DNA of 64,000 nucleotides. Source: an uncultured Eubacteriales bacterium. Its GTDB lineage: Bacteria > Bacillota > Clostridia > Oscillospirales > CAG-382. The DNA lies in assembly GCA_900548115.1 (NCBI GenBank), contig URJL01000001.1, positions 62,001 to 126,000 of the forward strand. The letters run 5' to 3'. Under the pieces are notes generated by a model. It did no database searches. It saw only the letters and a program-made list of their open reading frames with translations, and was not told where the DNA came from. How positions within the stretch are numbered: the first letter of the stretch is position 1; every line of letters starts with the position of its first letter. A program made the position numbers and the translations under genes. Shown in pieces: positions 7,966 to 16,348 of the stretch.

Positions 7966-10584
7966 ATGTCAGACAAGGAAAGAAAAATCGTAGACAGCGT
8001 GGAAACGCTGGAGGCAGCCCTTGCAGACGTTCGCGCCGCTCAGAAGAAATATGCGACGTACACACAGGAGCAGGTAGACGCCATCTTTTTGGCTGCCGCT
8101 TCCGCCGCAAACAAGGCGCGTATCCCGCTTGCCAAGCTCGCCGTCGAAGAGACCGGCATGGGCGTTGTCGAGGATAAGGTCATCAAGAACAACTATGCGT
8201 CCGAGTATATCTACAACGCTTACCGTCACACCAAGACCTGCGGTGTTATCGAAGAAGACAAGGCTTTCGGTATCCAAAAGATCGCCGAGCCGATCGGCGT
8301 CGTAGCCGCGGTCATCCCGACCACCAACCCCACCTCGACCGCGATCTTCAAGTGCCTGCTTGCACTGAAGACCCGCAACGCCATCATCATCTCCCCCCAC
8401 CCGCGTGCAAAGAAGTCGACCATCGCCGCCGCAGCACTCGTGCTGGAGGCTGCCGTTAAGGCGGGCGCTCCCGAGGGGATCATCAACTGGATCGACATTC
8501 CGAGCCTCGATATGACCAACCTTCTGATGAAGGAAGCCGACATCATCCTTGCAACGGGCGGTCCCGGCATGGTCAAGGCAGCATATTCCAGCGGAAAACC
8601 TGCCGTCGGCGTCGGCGCGGGCAACACGCCTGCCATTATCGACGAAACCGCCGATATCATTCTTGCCGTAAACTCCATTATCCATTCCAAAACCTTCGAC
8701 AACGGCATGATCTGCGCTTCCGAGCAGTCGTGCATCGTTCACAAGAACGTTTACGACAAGGTTAAGAAGGAATTTGCCGCACGCGGCTGTTACTTCCTCA
8801 AGAAGGACGAAATCGAAAAGGTTCGCAAGACCATCCTCATCAACGGCGCGCTCAACGCCAAGATCGTCGGTCAGTCGGCACACAGAATCGCCGAGCTTGC
8901 GGGCGTCGTCGTTCCCGAAGCGACCAAGATCCTCATCGGTGAAGTCGAATCGGTCGATCTTTCCGAAGAGTTCGCTCACGAAAAGCTCTCCCCCGTTCTT
9001 GCCATGTACAAGGCGAAGGATATCGAGGACGCCTTTGACAAGGCAGAGCACCTCATCGCCGACGGCGGTTACGGTCACACCTCCTCGATCTACCTCAACC
9101 CCGTTACCGAAAAAGAAAAGCTTGCCGAATTCACCGAGCGCATGAAGACCTGCCGTATCCTCGTCAACACTCCCTCGTCTCAGGGCGGTATCGGCGACCT
9201 TTACAACTTCAAGCTCACACCTTCGCTCACCCTCGGCTGCGGTTCGTGGGGCGGCAACTCGGTATCCGAGAATGTCGGCGTTAAGCATCTTTTGAATATC
9301 AAGACGGTTGCGGAAAGAAGGGAAAACATGCTGTGGTTCAGAGCGCCCGAAAAGGTATATATCAAGAAAGGCTGTTTGCCGGTTGCATTGGATGAGCTGA
9401 AAAACGTTATGGGCAAGAAGCGCTGCTTCATCGTAACCGACAGCTTCCTCTATCACAACGGCTATACCAAGCCCATCACCGACAAGCTCGACGAAATGGG
9501 AATCGTCCATCAAACCTTCTTTGACGTTGCGCCCGACCCGACCCTCGGCTGTGCCAAGGAGGGTGCAAAGCAGATGACCGCCTTTGAACCCGACTGCATT
9601 ATCGCACTCGGCGGCGGAAGCGCTATGGACGCCGGCAAGATCATGTGGGTTATGTACGAGCATCCCGAAGCCGACTTTATGGACATGGCAATGCGCTTCA
9701 TCGATATCCGCAAGCGTGTCTACACCTTCCCGAAGATGGGCGAAAAGGCCTATTTCATCGCCGTTCCGACCTCTGCCGGTACCGGTTCGGAGGTTACGCC
9801 CTTTGCCGTTATCACCGATGAACACTCGGGAATCAAATATCCTCTTGCCGATTATCAGCTTCTGCCGAATATGGCGATCATCGATACCGACTTCCACATG
9901 TCCGCTCCCCGCGGTCTTACCGCCGCATCGGGTATCGACGCGGTAACGCATGCGCTCGAAGCGTACGCTTCCATGATGGCGACCGATTATACCGACGGTC
10001 TTGCCGTTCAGGCGCTCAAGACGATCTTCACGTATCTGCCCCGCGCTTACGACAACGGTCAGACCGATATCGAAGCCCGCGAAAAGATGGCGAACGCCGC
10101 TACCATGGCGGGTATGGCATTTGCCAACGCCTTCCTCGGCGTATGCCACTCGATGGCGCACAAGCTCGGCGCTTTCCATCATCTGCCGCACGGCGTTGCA
10201 AACGCTTTGATGATCGAAGAGGTTCTCCGCTTCAACGCCGCCGAGGTTCCCGCCAAGATGGGTACCTTCCCGCAGTATGACCACCCGCACACCCTTGCCC
10301 GCTACGCACAGGTCGCCGACGCTTTGGGACTCAAGGGCAAGAACGACGAAGAAAAACTCGAAAGCCTTATCGCCGCCGTCAACGAGCTGAAGGAAAGAGT
10401 CGGCATCAAGAAGACGATCAAGGATTACGGAATCGACGAAAAGGACTTCCTCGACCGTCTCGACGCCATGACCGAGCAGGCATTTGACGACCAGTGCACC
10501 GGTGCAAACCCGCGTTATCCTTTGATGAGCGAAATCAAGAAGATGTATCTCAATGCTTACTACGGAAAGCATGAAACTGTGTGA
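7966..10584 (+). CDS. adhE: Bifunctional acetaldehyde-CoA/alcohol dehydrogenase AdhE
   Basis: The 872-aa fusion reduces acetyl-CoA to acetaldehyde and then ethanol, using two NADH. Residues ~1-440 are the aldehyde dehydrogenase domain with the catalytic cysteine in GMICASEQS (about Cys250). Residues ~450-872 are the iron-dependent alcohol dehydrogenase, with GGGSAMDAGK (NAD binding) and the iron-ligand region HKLGAFHHLPHG. Length fits spirosome-forming AdhE proteins. The ATG at 7966 has AAGGAGG 6 bp upstream; in-frame upstream extension would run through the promoter and operator and is rejected. It heads a co-directional operon with two hydrogenases, so ethanol and H2 formation, the two main electron outlets, would be expressed together. 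Confidence 0.96.
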   Translation: MSDKERKIVDSVETLEAALADVRAAQKKYATYTQEQVDAIFLAAASAANKARIPLAKLAVEETGMGVVEDKVIKNNYASEYIYNAYRHTKTCGVIEEDKAFGIQKIAEPIGVVAAVIPTTNPTSTAIFKCLLALKTRNAIIISPHPRAKKSTIAAAALVLEAAVKAGAPEGIINWIDIPSLDMTNLLMKEADIILATGGPGMVKAAYSSGKPAVGVGAGNTPAIIDETADIILAVNSIIHSKTFDNGMICASEQSCIVHKNVYDKVKKEFAARGCYFLKKDEIEKVRKTILINGALNAKIVGQSAHRIAELAGVVVPEATKILIGEVESVDLSEEFAHEKLSPVLAMYKAKDIEDAFDKAEHLIADGGYGHTSSIYLNPVTEKEKLAEFTERMKTCRILVNTPSSQGGIGDLYNFKLTPSLTLGCGSWGGNSVSENVGVKHLLNIKTVAERRENMLWFRAPEKVYIKKGCLPVALDELKNVMGKKRCFIVTDSFLYHNGYTKPITDKLDEMGIVHQTFFDVAPDPTLGCAKEGAKQMTAFEPDCIIALGGGSAMDAGKIMWVMYEHPEADFMDMAMRFIDIRKRVYTFPKMGEKAYFIAVPTSAGTGSEVTPFAVITDEHSGIKYPLADYQLLPNMAIIDTDFHMSAPRGLTAASGIDAVTHALEAYASMMATDYTDGLAVQALKTIFTYLPRAYDNGQTDIEAREKMANAATMAGMAFANAFLGVCHSMAHKLGAFHHLPHGVANALMIEEVLRFNAAEVPAKMGTFPQYDHPHTLARYAQVADALGLKGKNDEEKLESLIAAVNELKERVGIKKTIKDYGIDEKDFLDRLDAMTEQAFDDQCTGANPRYPLMSEIKKMYLNAYYGKHETV

Positions 10585-10597
10585 GGGGGACTGAATC

Positions 10598-11347
10598 ATG
10601 AAGCTTGACAGAATTATTGCGGTACGCAACAACAAGACCGTTTACCGCGACGGAGACCTTTGCTATAAGGTGTTCAACGAAGACTTTTCCAAATCCGATA
10701 TCCTGAACGAAGCGCTCAATCAGGCGCGTGTTGAAGAGACGGGACTGAATATCCCGAAGATCGAAGCGGTCACGAAGGTCGACGGAAAATGGACCATCGT
10801 TTCGGAATATATCGCGGGACAGACCCTTGCAAAGCTCATGCAGGACAATCCCGAACGCTACGACGAATATCTCGAAAAATTTGTCGACCTCCAGATCCTT
10901 ATGCACTCCAAAACTTGCCCTATGCTGGGCAAGCTGAAGGATAAGATGAACCGCAAGATAAGTGAAACCGATCTTTCCGCAACGGTTCGTTACGACCTTC
11001 ACACCCGTCTTGAGAGTATGCCCAAGCACAACAAGCTCTGCCACGGCGACTTTAACCCCTCGAATATCATCGTGACCGACGACGGAACCATGTATATCCT
11101 CGACTGGTCGCATGCGACGCAGGGCAACGCTTCCGCCGACGTTGCCAGAACCTATCTTCTCTTCTGGCTTGCGGGCGACATTTCGGGCGCCAAGAAATAT
11201 CTCAATCTCTTCTGCGAAAAGAGCGACACCGCCATTCAGTATGTACAGAAATGGATGCCGATCGTTGCGGCTTCTCAGTCGGTCAAGGGCAACGAAGCCG
11301 AGCGCGAATTTCTGCATTCGTGGATCGACGTTGTGGATTACGAATAA
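10598..11347 (+). CDS. APH-like phosphotransferase (TIGR02172-type)
   Basis: This 249-aa protein has a protein-kinase-like fold of the aminoglycoside-phosphotransferase group. The catalytic loop is LCHGDFNPSNIIV (HGDFxxxN, residues ~147-159) and the metal-binding aspartate follows in ILDWSHATQGN. The N-terminal part has YKVFNEDFSK with a lysine placed for ATP binding. It resembles the TIGR02172 paralogous family common in Clostridia and Fibrobacter, whose substrate is unknown. It lies 13 bp after adhE with GAGGGGG as ribosome site. Its place next to a PP2C-type phosphatase gene raises the idea of a kinase-phosphatase pair controlling hydrogenase or AdhE activity; that is speculation. Confidence 0.75.
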   Translation: MKLDRIIAVRNNKTVYRDGDLCYKVFNEDFSKSDILNEALNQARVEETGLNIPKIEAVTKVDGKWTIVSEYIAGQTLAKLMQDNPERYDEYLEKFVDLQILMHSKTCPMLGKLKDKMNRKISETDLSATVRYDLHTRLESMPKHNKLCHGDFNPSNIIVTDDGTMYILDWSHATQGNASADVARTYLLFWLAGDISGAKKYLNLFCEKSDTAIQYVQKWMPIVAASQSVKGNEAEREFLHSWIDVVDYE

Positions 11348-11383
11348 GCCCGCCATAAAACAACAAAAACGGAGGACGACAGC

Positions 11384-11626
11384 ATGGTTATTACGGTTTG
11401 TATCGGTTCTTCCTGCCACATCAAGGGCTCGCGGCAGGTGGTGGAACGGCTGCAATATCGCATAAGCGAAAGCGGGATCGGCGACAAGGTTGAGCTCGCC
11501 GGCACCTTCTGCATGGGAAAATGTCAGGAGGGTGTCTGTCTTACGCTGGACGACAAATTCTATTCGGTATCGCCCGAAACGGTCGATGAATTCTTTGACA
11601 AAAATGTACTCGGAGCGCTCTCATGA
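11384..11626 (+). CDS. Thioredoxin-like [2Fe-2S] ferredoxin (NuoE C-terminal type), copy 1
   Basis: This 80-aa protein has the cysteine pattern of thioredoxin-like [2Fe-2S] proteins: CIGSSCHIKG near the N-terminus and CMGKCQEGVC in the second half, giving the C-x4-C ... C-x3-C arrangement seen in NuoE and HydC-type subunits. It is likely an electron carrier or docking partner for the hydrogenases downstream. GGAGG precedes the ATG. It overlaps the next, homologous gene by 4 bp (ATGA). Confidence 0.8.
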   Translation: MVITVCIGSSCHIKGSRQVVERLQYRISESGIGDKVELAGTFCMGKCQEGVCLTLDDKFYSVSPETVDEFFDKNVLGALS

Positions 11627-11883
11627 TTATACAGATCTGCGTGGGAAGCTCCTGCTATTTAAAAGGCTCGAAAGAGCTTGCGGAGCTGTTTCAAAAGGAA
11701 ATCGAAGAGCGCTCCTTAAACGCGGATATCACACTTGCCGGCTGCTTTTGCACCGGCAAGTGCAATCGTGAGGGCGTTACGGTCATCGTGGACGATACGA
11801 CCTATATCGGCGTGACCCCCGCAACTTTCCGCGAATTTTTTGAAGAGCATGTACGAAAACCCCTCTCGGCTGAAACCAATTGA
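11623..11883 (+). CDS. Thioredoxin-like [2Fe-2S] ferredoxin, copy 2
   Basis: This 86-aa protein is a tandem paralogue of the preceding gene, with CVGSSCYLKG and CFCTGKCNREG at matching positions. The overall length and predicted fold agree with a small thioredoxin-like ferredoxin. It is translationally coupled to copy 1 and is followed 13 bp later by the sensory hydrogenase. Two copies side by side suggest different partners, for example one for each hydrogenase, but nothing in the sequence assigns them. Confidence 0.8.
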   Translation: MIIQICVGSSCYLKGSKELAELFQKEIEERSLNADITLAGCFCTGKCNREGVTVIVDDTTYIGVTPATFREFFEEHVRKPLSAETN

Positions 11884-11896
11884 AGGAGTGCGGAAC

Positions 11897-13573
11897 ATGA
11901 CCAATTGTTTGACACTGAAAAAGTCCAATTGTAAAAACTGTTATAAATGTATACGTCATTGCCCGGTGAAATCGATTCGATTCTCGGGCAATCAGGCGTA
12001 CATAATCAATAATGAATGTATCCTCTGCGGTCACTGCTTTGTTGTCTGTCCCCAGAACGCAAAGCAAATCGTGGATGAGACCGAAAAAGTGAAGGTGCTG
12101 CTCAATACCGGGGATCCTGTATATGTGAGTCTTGCGCCTTCTTTCATTGCAAACTACGAAAACGTCGGCATCGAATCGATGCGAAAAGCCCTGAAAGAAC
12201 TGGGCTTTTGCGACGTGGAGGAAACGGCGATCGGCGCCACCATCGTCAAGAACGAATACGAACGGATGTTAAACGAAGAAGAACGCGATGTGCTCATTTC
12301 CTCGTGCTGTCATTCGGTCAATCTCTTGGTGCAGAAGTATTTTCCGAGTGTTCTTCCGAGTCTTGCCGACACCGTGTCGCCCATGCAGGCGCACTGTCTG
12401 GACATCAAGCGCCGCCATCCCGACGCCAAGACCGTCTTTATCGGTCCGTGCGTCGCCAAAAAAGACGAAGCCGAGCATTACGAGGGCATTGTCGATGCCG
12501 TTCTGACTTTTGACGAGCTGACAAGCTGGCTGAAAGAAAAAAAGATCGAGCTTGAGCCGAATGTCGACCGCAACGACGCCTCACGCGCACGCTTTTTTCC
12601 GACGACGGGCGGCATTTTAAAGACCATGAAGCAGGACAACCCGAAGTACACCTACATGGCGATCGACGGGATCGACAACTGCATCGAAGCTCTGCGCGAC
12701 ATCGAAAGCGGAAAGATCCATCACTGCTTTATCGAAATGTCCGCCTGTGCGGGCAGCTGCGTGGGCGGTCCCGTTATGGAAAAATTTCACAGTTCGCCCG
12801 TGCGGGATTATATGGCGGTCGCCCATTATGCGGGTGAGCACGATTTTGCGGTCGAAACGCCCGAGAGCTATACACTGAAAAAGGGCTTCACCGTCATCGA
12901 GCGCGACGCAAAAGCGCCGACCGAGGCGGAGATCACCGAGGTTCTGCACCAAATGGGCAAATTCAAACTCGGCGACGAGTTGAACTGCGGTTCGTGCGGC
13001 TACAACACCTGCCGCGAAAAGGCGGCGGCGATCTTGCAGGGTAAGGCGGAGATCTCCATGTGCCTGCCCTATTTAAAGGACAAAGCCGAGAGCTTTTCGG
13101 ACAATATCGTCAACAACACACCCAACGGGCTTATGGTCTTGAACGAAAAGCTGGAGGTTCAGCAGATCAACGCGGCGGCGCTGCACATCGTCAATCTGCG
13201 CGACGCGCGCGATATTTTGGGCGATCAGGTCATCCGCATTCTCGACCCCTCTCTTTTCGTGAGCGTACTCAATACGGGACGCCCCGTGCGCAACAAGCGC
13301 GTCTACCTTGCCGAATATGAGCGCTATGTCGAGCAGACGGTCGTTTTCGATAAGGAATACCGCCTTCTCATCTGCATTATGCGCGATATCACCGAGGAAG
13401 AAAATGCACGGGAACATAAAGAGGCAATCAGCCGTCAAACGGTTGAGATCGCCGATAAGGTCGTCGACAAACAGATGCGCATCGTTCAGGAGATCGCGTC
13501 GCTTCTCGGCGAAACGGCGGCGGAAACCAAAATTGCGCTCACCAAATTGAAGGAGACCATCACCGATGAATAA
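11897..13573 (+). CDS. hydS: Sensory [FeFe]-hydrogenase with PAS domain (group C, HydS-like)
   Basis: This 558-aa modular protein has two N-terminal 4Fe-4S motifs (CKNCYKCIRHCP and CILCGHCFVVCP, residues ~9-55), then an H-cluster domain with L1 SSCCHSV, L2 GPCVAKKDE and L3 EMSACAGSCVGGP (residues ~130-300). An additional Fe-S motif CGSCGYNTCRE (about 365-375) follows, then a PAS domain to the C-terminus. The altered L1 (SSCCHS instead of TSCCPA) and the PAS domain fit group C hydrogenases, thought to sense H2 and signal to a partner phosphatase. The ATG at 11897 has AAGGAG upstream; the longer frame overlaps the ferredoxin gene and is rejected. The next gene is a phosphatase overlapping by 8 bp, matching the known group C association. 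Confidence 0.88.
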   Translation: MTNCLTLKKSNCKNCYKCIRHCPVKSIRFSGNQAYIINNECILCGHCFVVCPQNAKQIVDETEKVKVLLNTGDPVYVSLAPSFIANYENVGIESMRKALKELGFCDVEETAIGATIVKNEYERMLNEEERDVLISSCCHSVNLLVQKYFPSVLPSLADTVSPMQAHCLDIKRRHPDAKTVFIGPCVAKKDEAEHYEGIVDAVLTFDELTSWLKEKKIELEPNVDRNDASRARFFPTTGGILKTMKQDNPKYTYMAIDGIDNCIEALRDIESGKIHHCFIEMSACAGSCVGGPVMEKFHSSPVRDYMAVAHYAGEHDFAVETPESYTLKKGFTVIERDAKAPTEAEITEVLHQMGKFKLGDELNCGSCGYNTCREKAAAILQGKAEISMCLPYLKDKAESFSDNIVNNTPNGLMVLNEKLEVQQINAAALHIVNLRDARDILGDQVIRILDPSLFVSVLNTGRPVRNKRVYLAEYERYVEQTVVFDKEYRLLICIMRDITEEENAREHKEAISRQTVEIADKVVDKQMRIVQEIASLLGETAAETKIALTKLKETITDE

Positions 13574-14738
13574 TTTATGCGCGGAGATCGGCTATAAAAG
13601 CATAAATCATGAAGGCGAACAGCTCTGCGGCGACCATGTGGATGTTGTGGAGCAGGGCGAGGACTCTACGGTGATCGTGCTGGCGGACGGTCTCGGAAGC
13701 GGTGTGAAGGCAAGTATTTTATCGACCCTTACGTCGAAAATCATCTCCACCATGATGGCGGCGGGACTGTCACTCGAGGAATGCGTTTCCACCATCGCGG
13801 CGACGCTTCCCATCTGCAGTGTGCGGGGTGTTGCATACTCGACCTTCACCATCATTCATCTTTTGCATAACACGCAGGCGGAGCTGATCCAGTACGACAA
13901 TCCGCACGTGATCCTTTTGCGCGATAACCAAAACTTCGATTATCCCAAGACCGAGCTGAACATCGGCGGGAAAAAGGTGTACAAATCGGTGATTTTTCTC
14001 AAAGAAAACGACACCTTTATCGCTATGAGCGACGGCTGTCCGCACGCGGGCATCGGACTTGCGTATAATTTCGGCTGGAAGCGGGAGGAGATCATCGAAT
14101 TTCTCGAACCGCTGACTTACAGCGATTTTACCGCCAAGACCCTTGCCACCATTCTGATCGACGAGGTGAACAAGCTGTACGGCGAAAAGCCGGGCGACGA
14201 CGCGACGGCGTGCGTTGTGCGGATACGCAAACGCGCCCCCGTCAATATTCTGTTCGGACCGCCCTCCAATCGGGACGATGTGAACCGCATGATGTCGCTC
14301 TTTTTCTCGAAAGAGGGAAAGCACATTATCTGCGGCGGCACGACCTCTTCGATCGCGGCAAAATATCTCGGAAAGCCCCTGAAGCCGAGCCTTTCCTTTG
14401 AAAGCTCGGACATTCCGCCGACAGCGGAGCTGGAGGGCGTCGATCTTGTGACCGAGGGCGTTATCACCGTCAACAAGGTCGTGGAATATGCAAAGGATTA
14501 TTTAAAGGACAACGAAAGCTACACTCACTGGGGATATAAGCGCGACGGAGCATCGCTCATCTGCCGCCTTTTGTTTGAGGAGGCAACCGATATCAATTTT
14601 TATGTCGGACGCGCCGTCAATCCCGCCCATCAAAACCCCGATCTTCCGATCAATTTCAACATCAAGATGAATCTGGTCGAGGAGCTTTCCGGGTGTCTGC
14701 GTCAAATGGGCAAACGAATCAAGGTCAGCTATTTTTAA
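13566..14738 (+). CDS. SpoIIE/PP2C-family serine phosphatase, hydrogenase-linked
   Basis: This 390-aa protein has a PP2C-type metal phosphatase domain in the first ~220 residues: VLADGLGSG (metal-binding Asp), an MSDG motif near the middle, and GDDATACVV near the end of the domain. The C-terminal ~170 residues are not recognised and contain IICGGTTSS and LEGVDLVTEG. The start overlaps the HydS stop by 8 bp and has AAGGAGA upstream, which couples the pair. The likely role is the output of the HydS sensor: dephosphorylation of an unidentified protein controlling redox gene expression. Cytoplasmic; no membrane segment. Confidence 0.85.
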   Translation: MNNLCAEIGYKSINHEGEQLCGDHVDVVEQGEDSTVIVLADGLGSGVKASILSTLTSKIISTMMAAGLSLEECVSTIAATLPICSVRGVAYSTFTIIHLLHNTQAELIQYDNPHVILLRDNQNFDYPKTELNIGGKKVYKSVIFLKENDTFIAMSDGCPHAGIGLAYNFGWKREEIIEFLEPLTYSDFTAKTLATILIDEVNKLYGEKPGDDATACVVRIRKRAPVNILFGPPSNRDDVNRMMSLFFSKEGKHIICGGTTSSIAAKYLGKPLKPSLSFESSDIPPTAELEGVDLVTEGVITVNKVVEYAKDYLKDNESYTHWGYKRDGASLICRLLFEEATDINFYVGRAVNPAHQNPDLPINFNIKMNLVEELSGCLRQMGKRIKVSYF

Positions 14739-14760
14739 CGCGAAAGGGTAAAAGGGCAGA

Positions 14761-16185
14761 ATGAGAAAGTTTGATACAAAGGTACAATACCTGAAATATA
14801 AGGTACTGCGCGAGGTGGCGCGAGAGGAATGGAACGGCACGCTGAAAGAAAACATGCTTGCCATTCCGAAGCGCATCGTTCCCGGCAACACGCCGACCAT
14901 GCGCTGCTGCGTCTATAAGGAACGCGCGATCCTTGCCGACCGTGTACAGCTTGCCATGGGCGGCGACCGCGAAAATCCCAATGTGATCGAAGTTATTGAA
15001 ACCGCGTGCGACGAATGCCCGATGGGCGGCTATGAGGTGACCAACTCCTGCCGCGGATGTCTTGCCAACCGTTGCGAGGACGTCTGTAAGCGCGGCGCGA
15101 TCTCGTTCGATGTGAATCATGTGGCGCATATCGACAAATCGAAGTGCGTCGACTGCGGTGCCTGCGCGAGTGTCTGTCCCTTTTCCGCTATCGTCAACCG
15201 CAAGCGTCCGTGTCAGAACGCCTGCAAGATCAAGGCGATCTCCATGAACGAAAACAAGGCGGCAAAGATCGACAACGAAAAATGCATCGCCTGCGGCGCG
15301 TGCGTTTATCAGTGCCCCTTCGGAGCGCTGATGGACAAGTCGTATATCCTCGACTGCATCCGCCTGATCAAGGAAAGCGAAAACAACACGAAATATCGCG
15401 TCTATGCCGTCGTCGCGCCGTCGATCTCCAGTCAATTTACCTATGCAAAGCTGGGACAGGTCATCAGCGGAATGAAAGAAATGGGCTTTTATACCGTCAT
15501 TGAAGCGGCTCTCGGAGCCGATATGGTGGCAAACGCCGAATCGCGCGAGCTTTACGAAAAAGGCTTTCTTACCAGCTCCTGCTGTCCCGCTTTCGTGGCG
15601 TATGTGCACAAGAATTTTCCGAATCTTGTCGAATATATTTCGCACAACCTCTCGCCGATGGCGACCATCTCCAAGTACATAAAGGAGCGCCACGAGGGTT
15701 CAAAGGTCGTCTTTATCGGTCCGTGTACCGCCAAGAAGATGGAGGTGCAGAAAGAGGAAATAAAGCCGTATGTCGACGCCTGTCTTACGTTTGAGGAGCT
15801 TCAGGCGCTGTTTGACAGCCGCGATATCGACATTACGACCCTTCCCGAGGACGTTCTCGACAACGCTTCGTATTTCGGGCGCATCTTTGCCCGCAGCGGC
15901 GGACTTTCTGACGCGGTGAAGCAGGGACTTGCCGAGCAGAACCTCACGGATTTCGAACTCAAAGCGATTCCGTGCGACGGTATCGAAGCGTGCCGCGTCG
16001 CCCTTTTGAAGAAGAACAAAAACGTTTTGGACGCCAATTTCATCGAGGGCATGGCGTGCGTCGGCGGCTGTATCGGCGGCGCGGGCTGTCTCACCCACGG
16101 CGAAAAGAACCGGGCGGAGGTCGACAAGTACGGACGCGAAGCGTTTGAAAAGACCATCACCGACGCGATCGCGGTACTGAAATAA
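14761..16185 (+). CDS. [FeFe]-hydrogenase, group B type, with multiple Fe-S clusters
   Basis: This 474-aa protein begins with an ~80-residue region that includes CDECPMGGYE and a CRGCLANRCEDVC cluster. Two 4Fe-4S ferredoxin motifs follow (CVDCGACASVCP and CIACGACVYQCP), with an intervening CQNACKIKAI. The H-cluster domain has L1 TSSCCPA, L2 IGPCTAKKME and L3 EGMACVGGCIGGAGC. These fit monomeric group B hydrogenases, which probably exchange electrons with ferredoxin to produce or take up H2. It starts 22 bp after the phosphatase with AAAGGG upstream and ends the operon. Together with HydS it gives one catalytic and one sensory enzyme in the same transcript. Confidence 0.88.
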   Translation: MRKFDTKVQYLKYKVLREVAREEWNGTLKENMLAIPKRIVPGNTPTMRCCVYKERAILADRVQLAMGGDRENPNVIEVIETACDECPMGGYEVTNSCRGCLANRCEDVCKRGAISFDVNHVAHIDKSKCVDCGACASVCPFSAIVNRKRPCQNACKIKAISMNENKAAKIDNEKCIACGACVYQCPFGALMDKSYILDCIRLIKESENNTKYRVYAVVAPSISSQFTYAKLGQVISGMKEMGFYTVIEAALGADMVANAESRELYEKGFLTSSCCPAFVAYVHKNFPNLVEYISHNLSPMATISKYIKERHEGSKVVFIGPCTAKKMEVQKEEIKPYVDACLTFEELQALFDSRDIDITTLPEDVLDNASYFGRIFARSGGLSDAVKQGLAEQNLTDFELKAIPCDGIEACRVALLKKNKNVLDANFIEGMACVGGCIGGAGCLTHGEKNRAEVDKYGREAFEKTITDAIAVLK

Positions 16186-16200
16186 TCGGTTTGATCGTGC

Positions 16201-16236
16201 AAAAGAGCCGCCGACTTTTTGTCGGCGGCTCTTTTT
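16201..16236 (+). terminator. Strong terminator of the adhE-hydrogenase operon
   Basis: A 12-bp perfect stem (16204-16215 with 16221-16232) has a TTTTT loop and a T tract. It lies 15 bp after the last stop codon. Confidence 0.9.
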
Positions 16237-16280
16237 GTCCGCTTGCCTTTTTCCGCGAACCTGTATTTGAGTGCGCATTC

Positions 16281-16312
16281 GGAACGGGCGGCAAAATTTT
16301 GCCGCCCGTTCC
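16281..16312. repeat. Perfect 32-bp palindrome between convergent genes
   Basis: GGAACGGGCGGCAAAA is followed directly by its exact reverse complement, with no spacer. It sits between the hydrogenase operon terminator and the end of the MgtC-like gene. It has no T tract on either side, so a normal terminator is not evident, though the central AAAATTTT would act as loop and U-tract in a shorter hairpin. Confidence 0.7.
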
Positions 16313-16348
16313 CCGTGTCGGAAACGCGTTTCCCTTTTTCCGTTTACC

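Noticed and set aside
7969..10635. Long open frame (888 codons) on the minus strand opposite adhE
   Set aside because: It mirrors a clearly coding gene with all AdhE motifs, has no ribosome site or recognisable domain, and is explained by codon bias of the sense strand.
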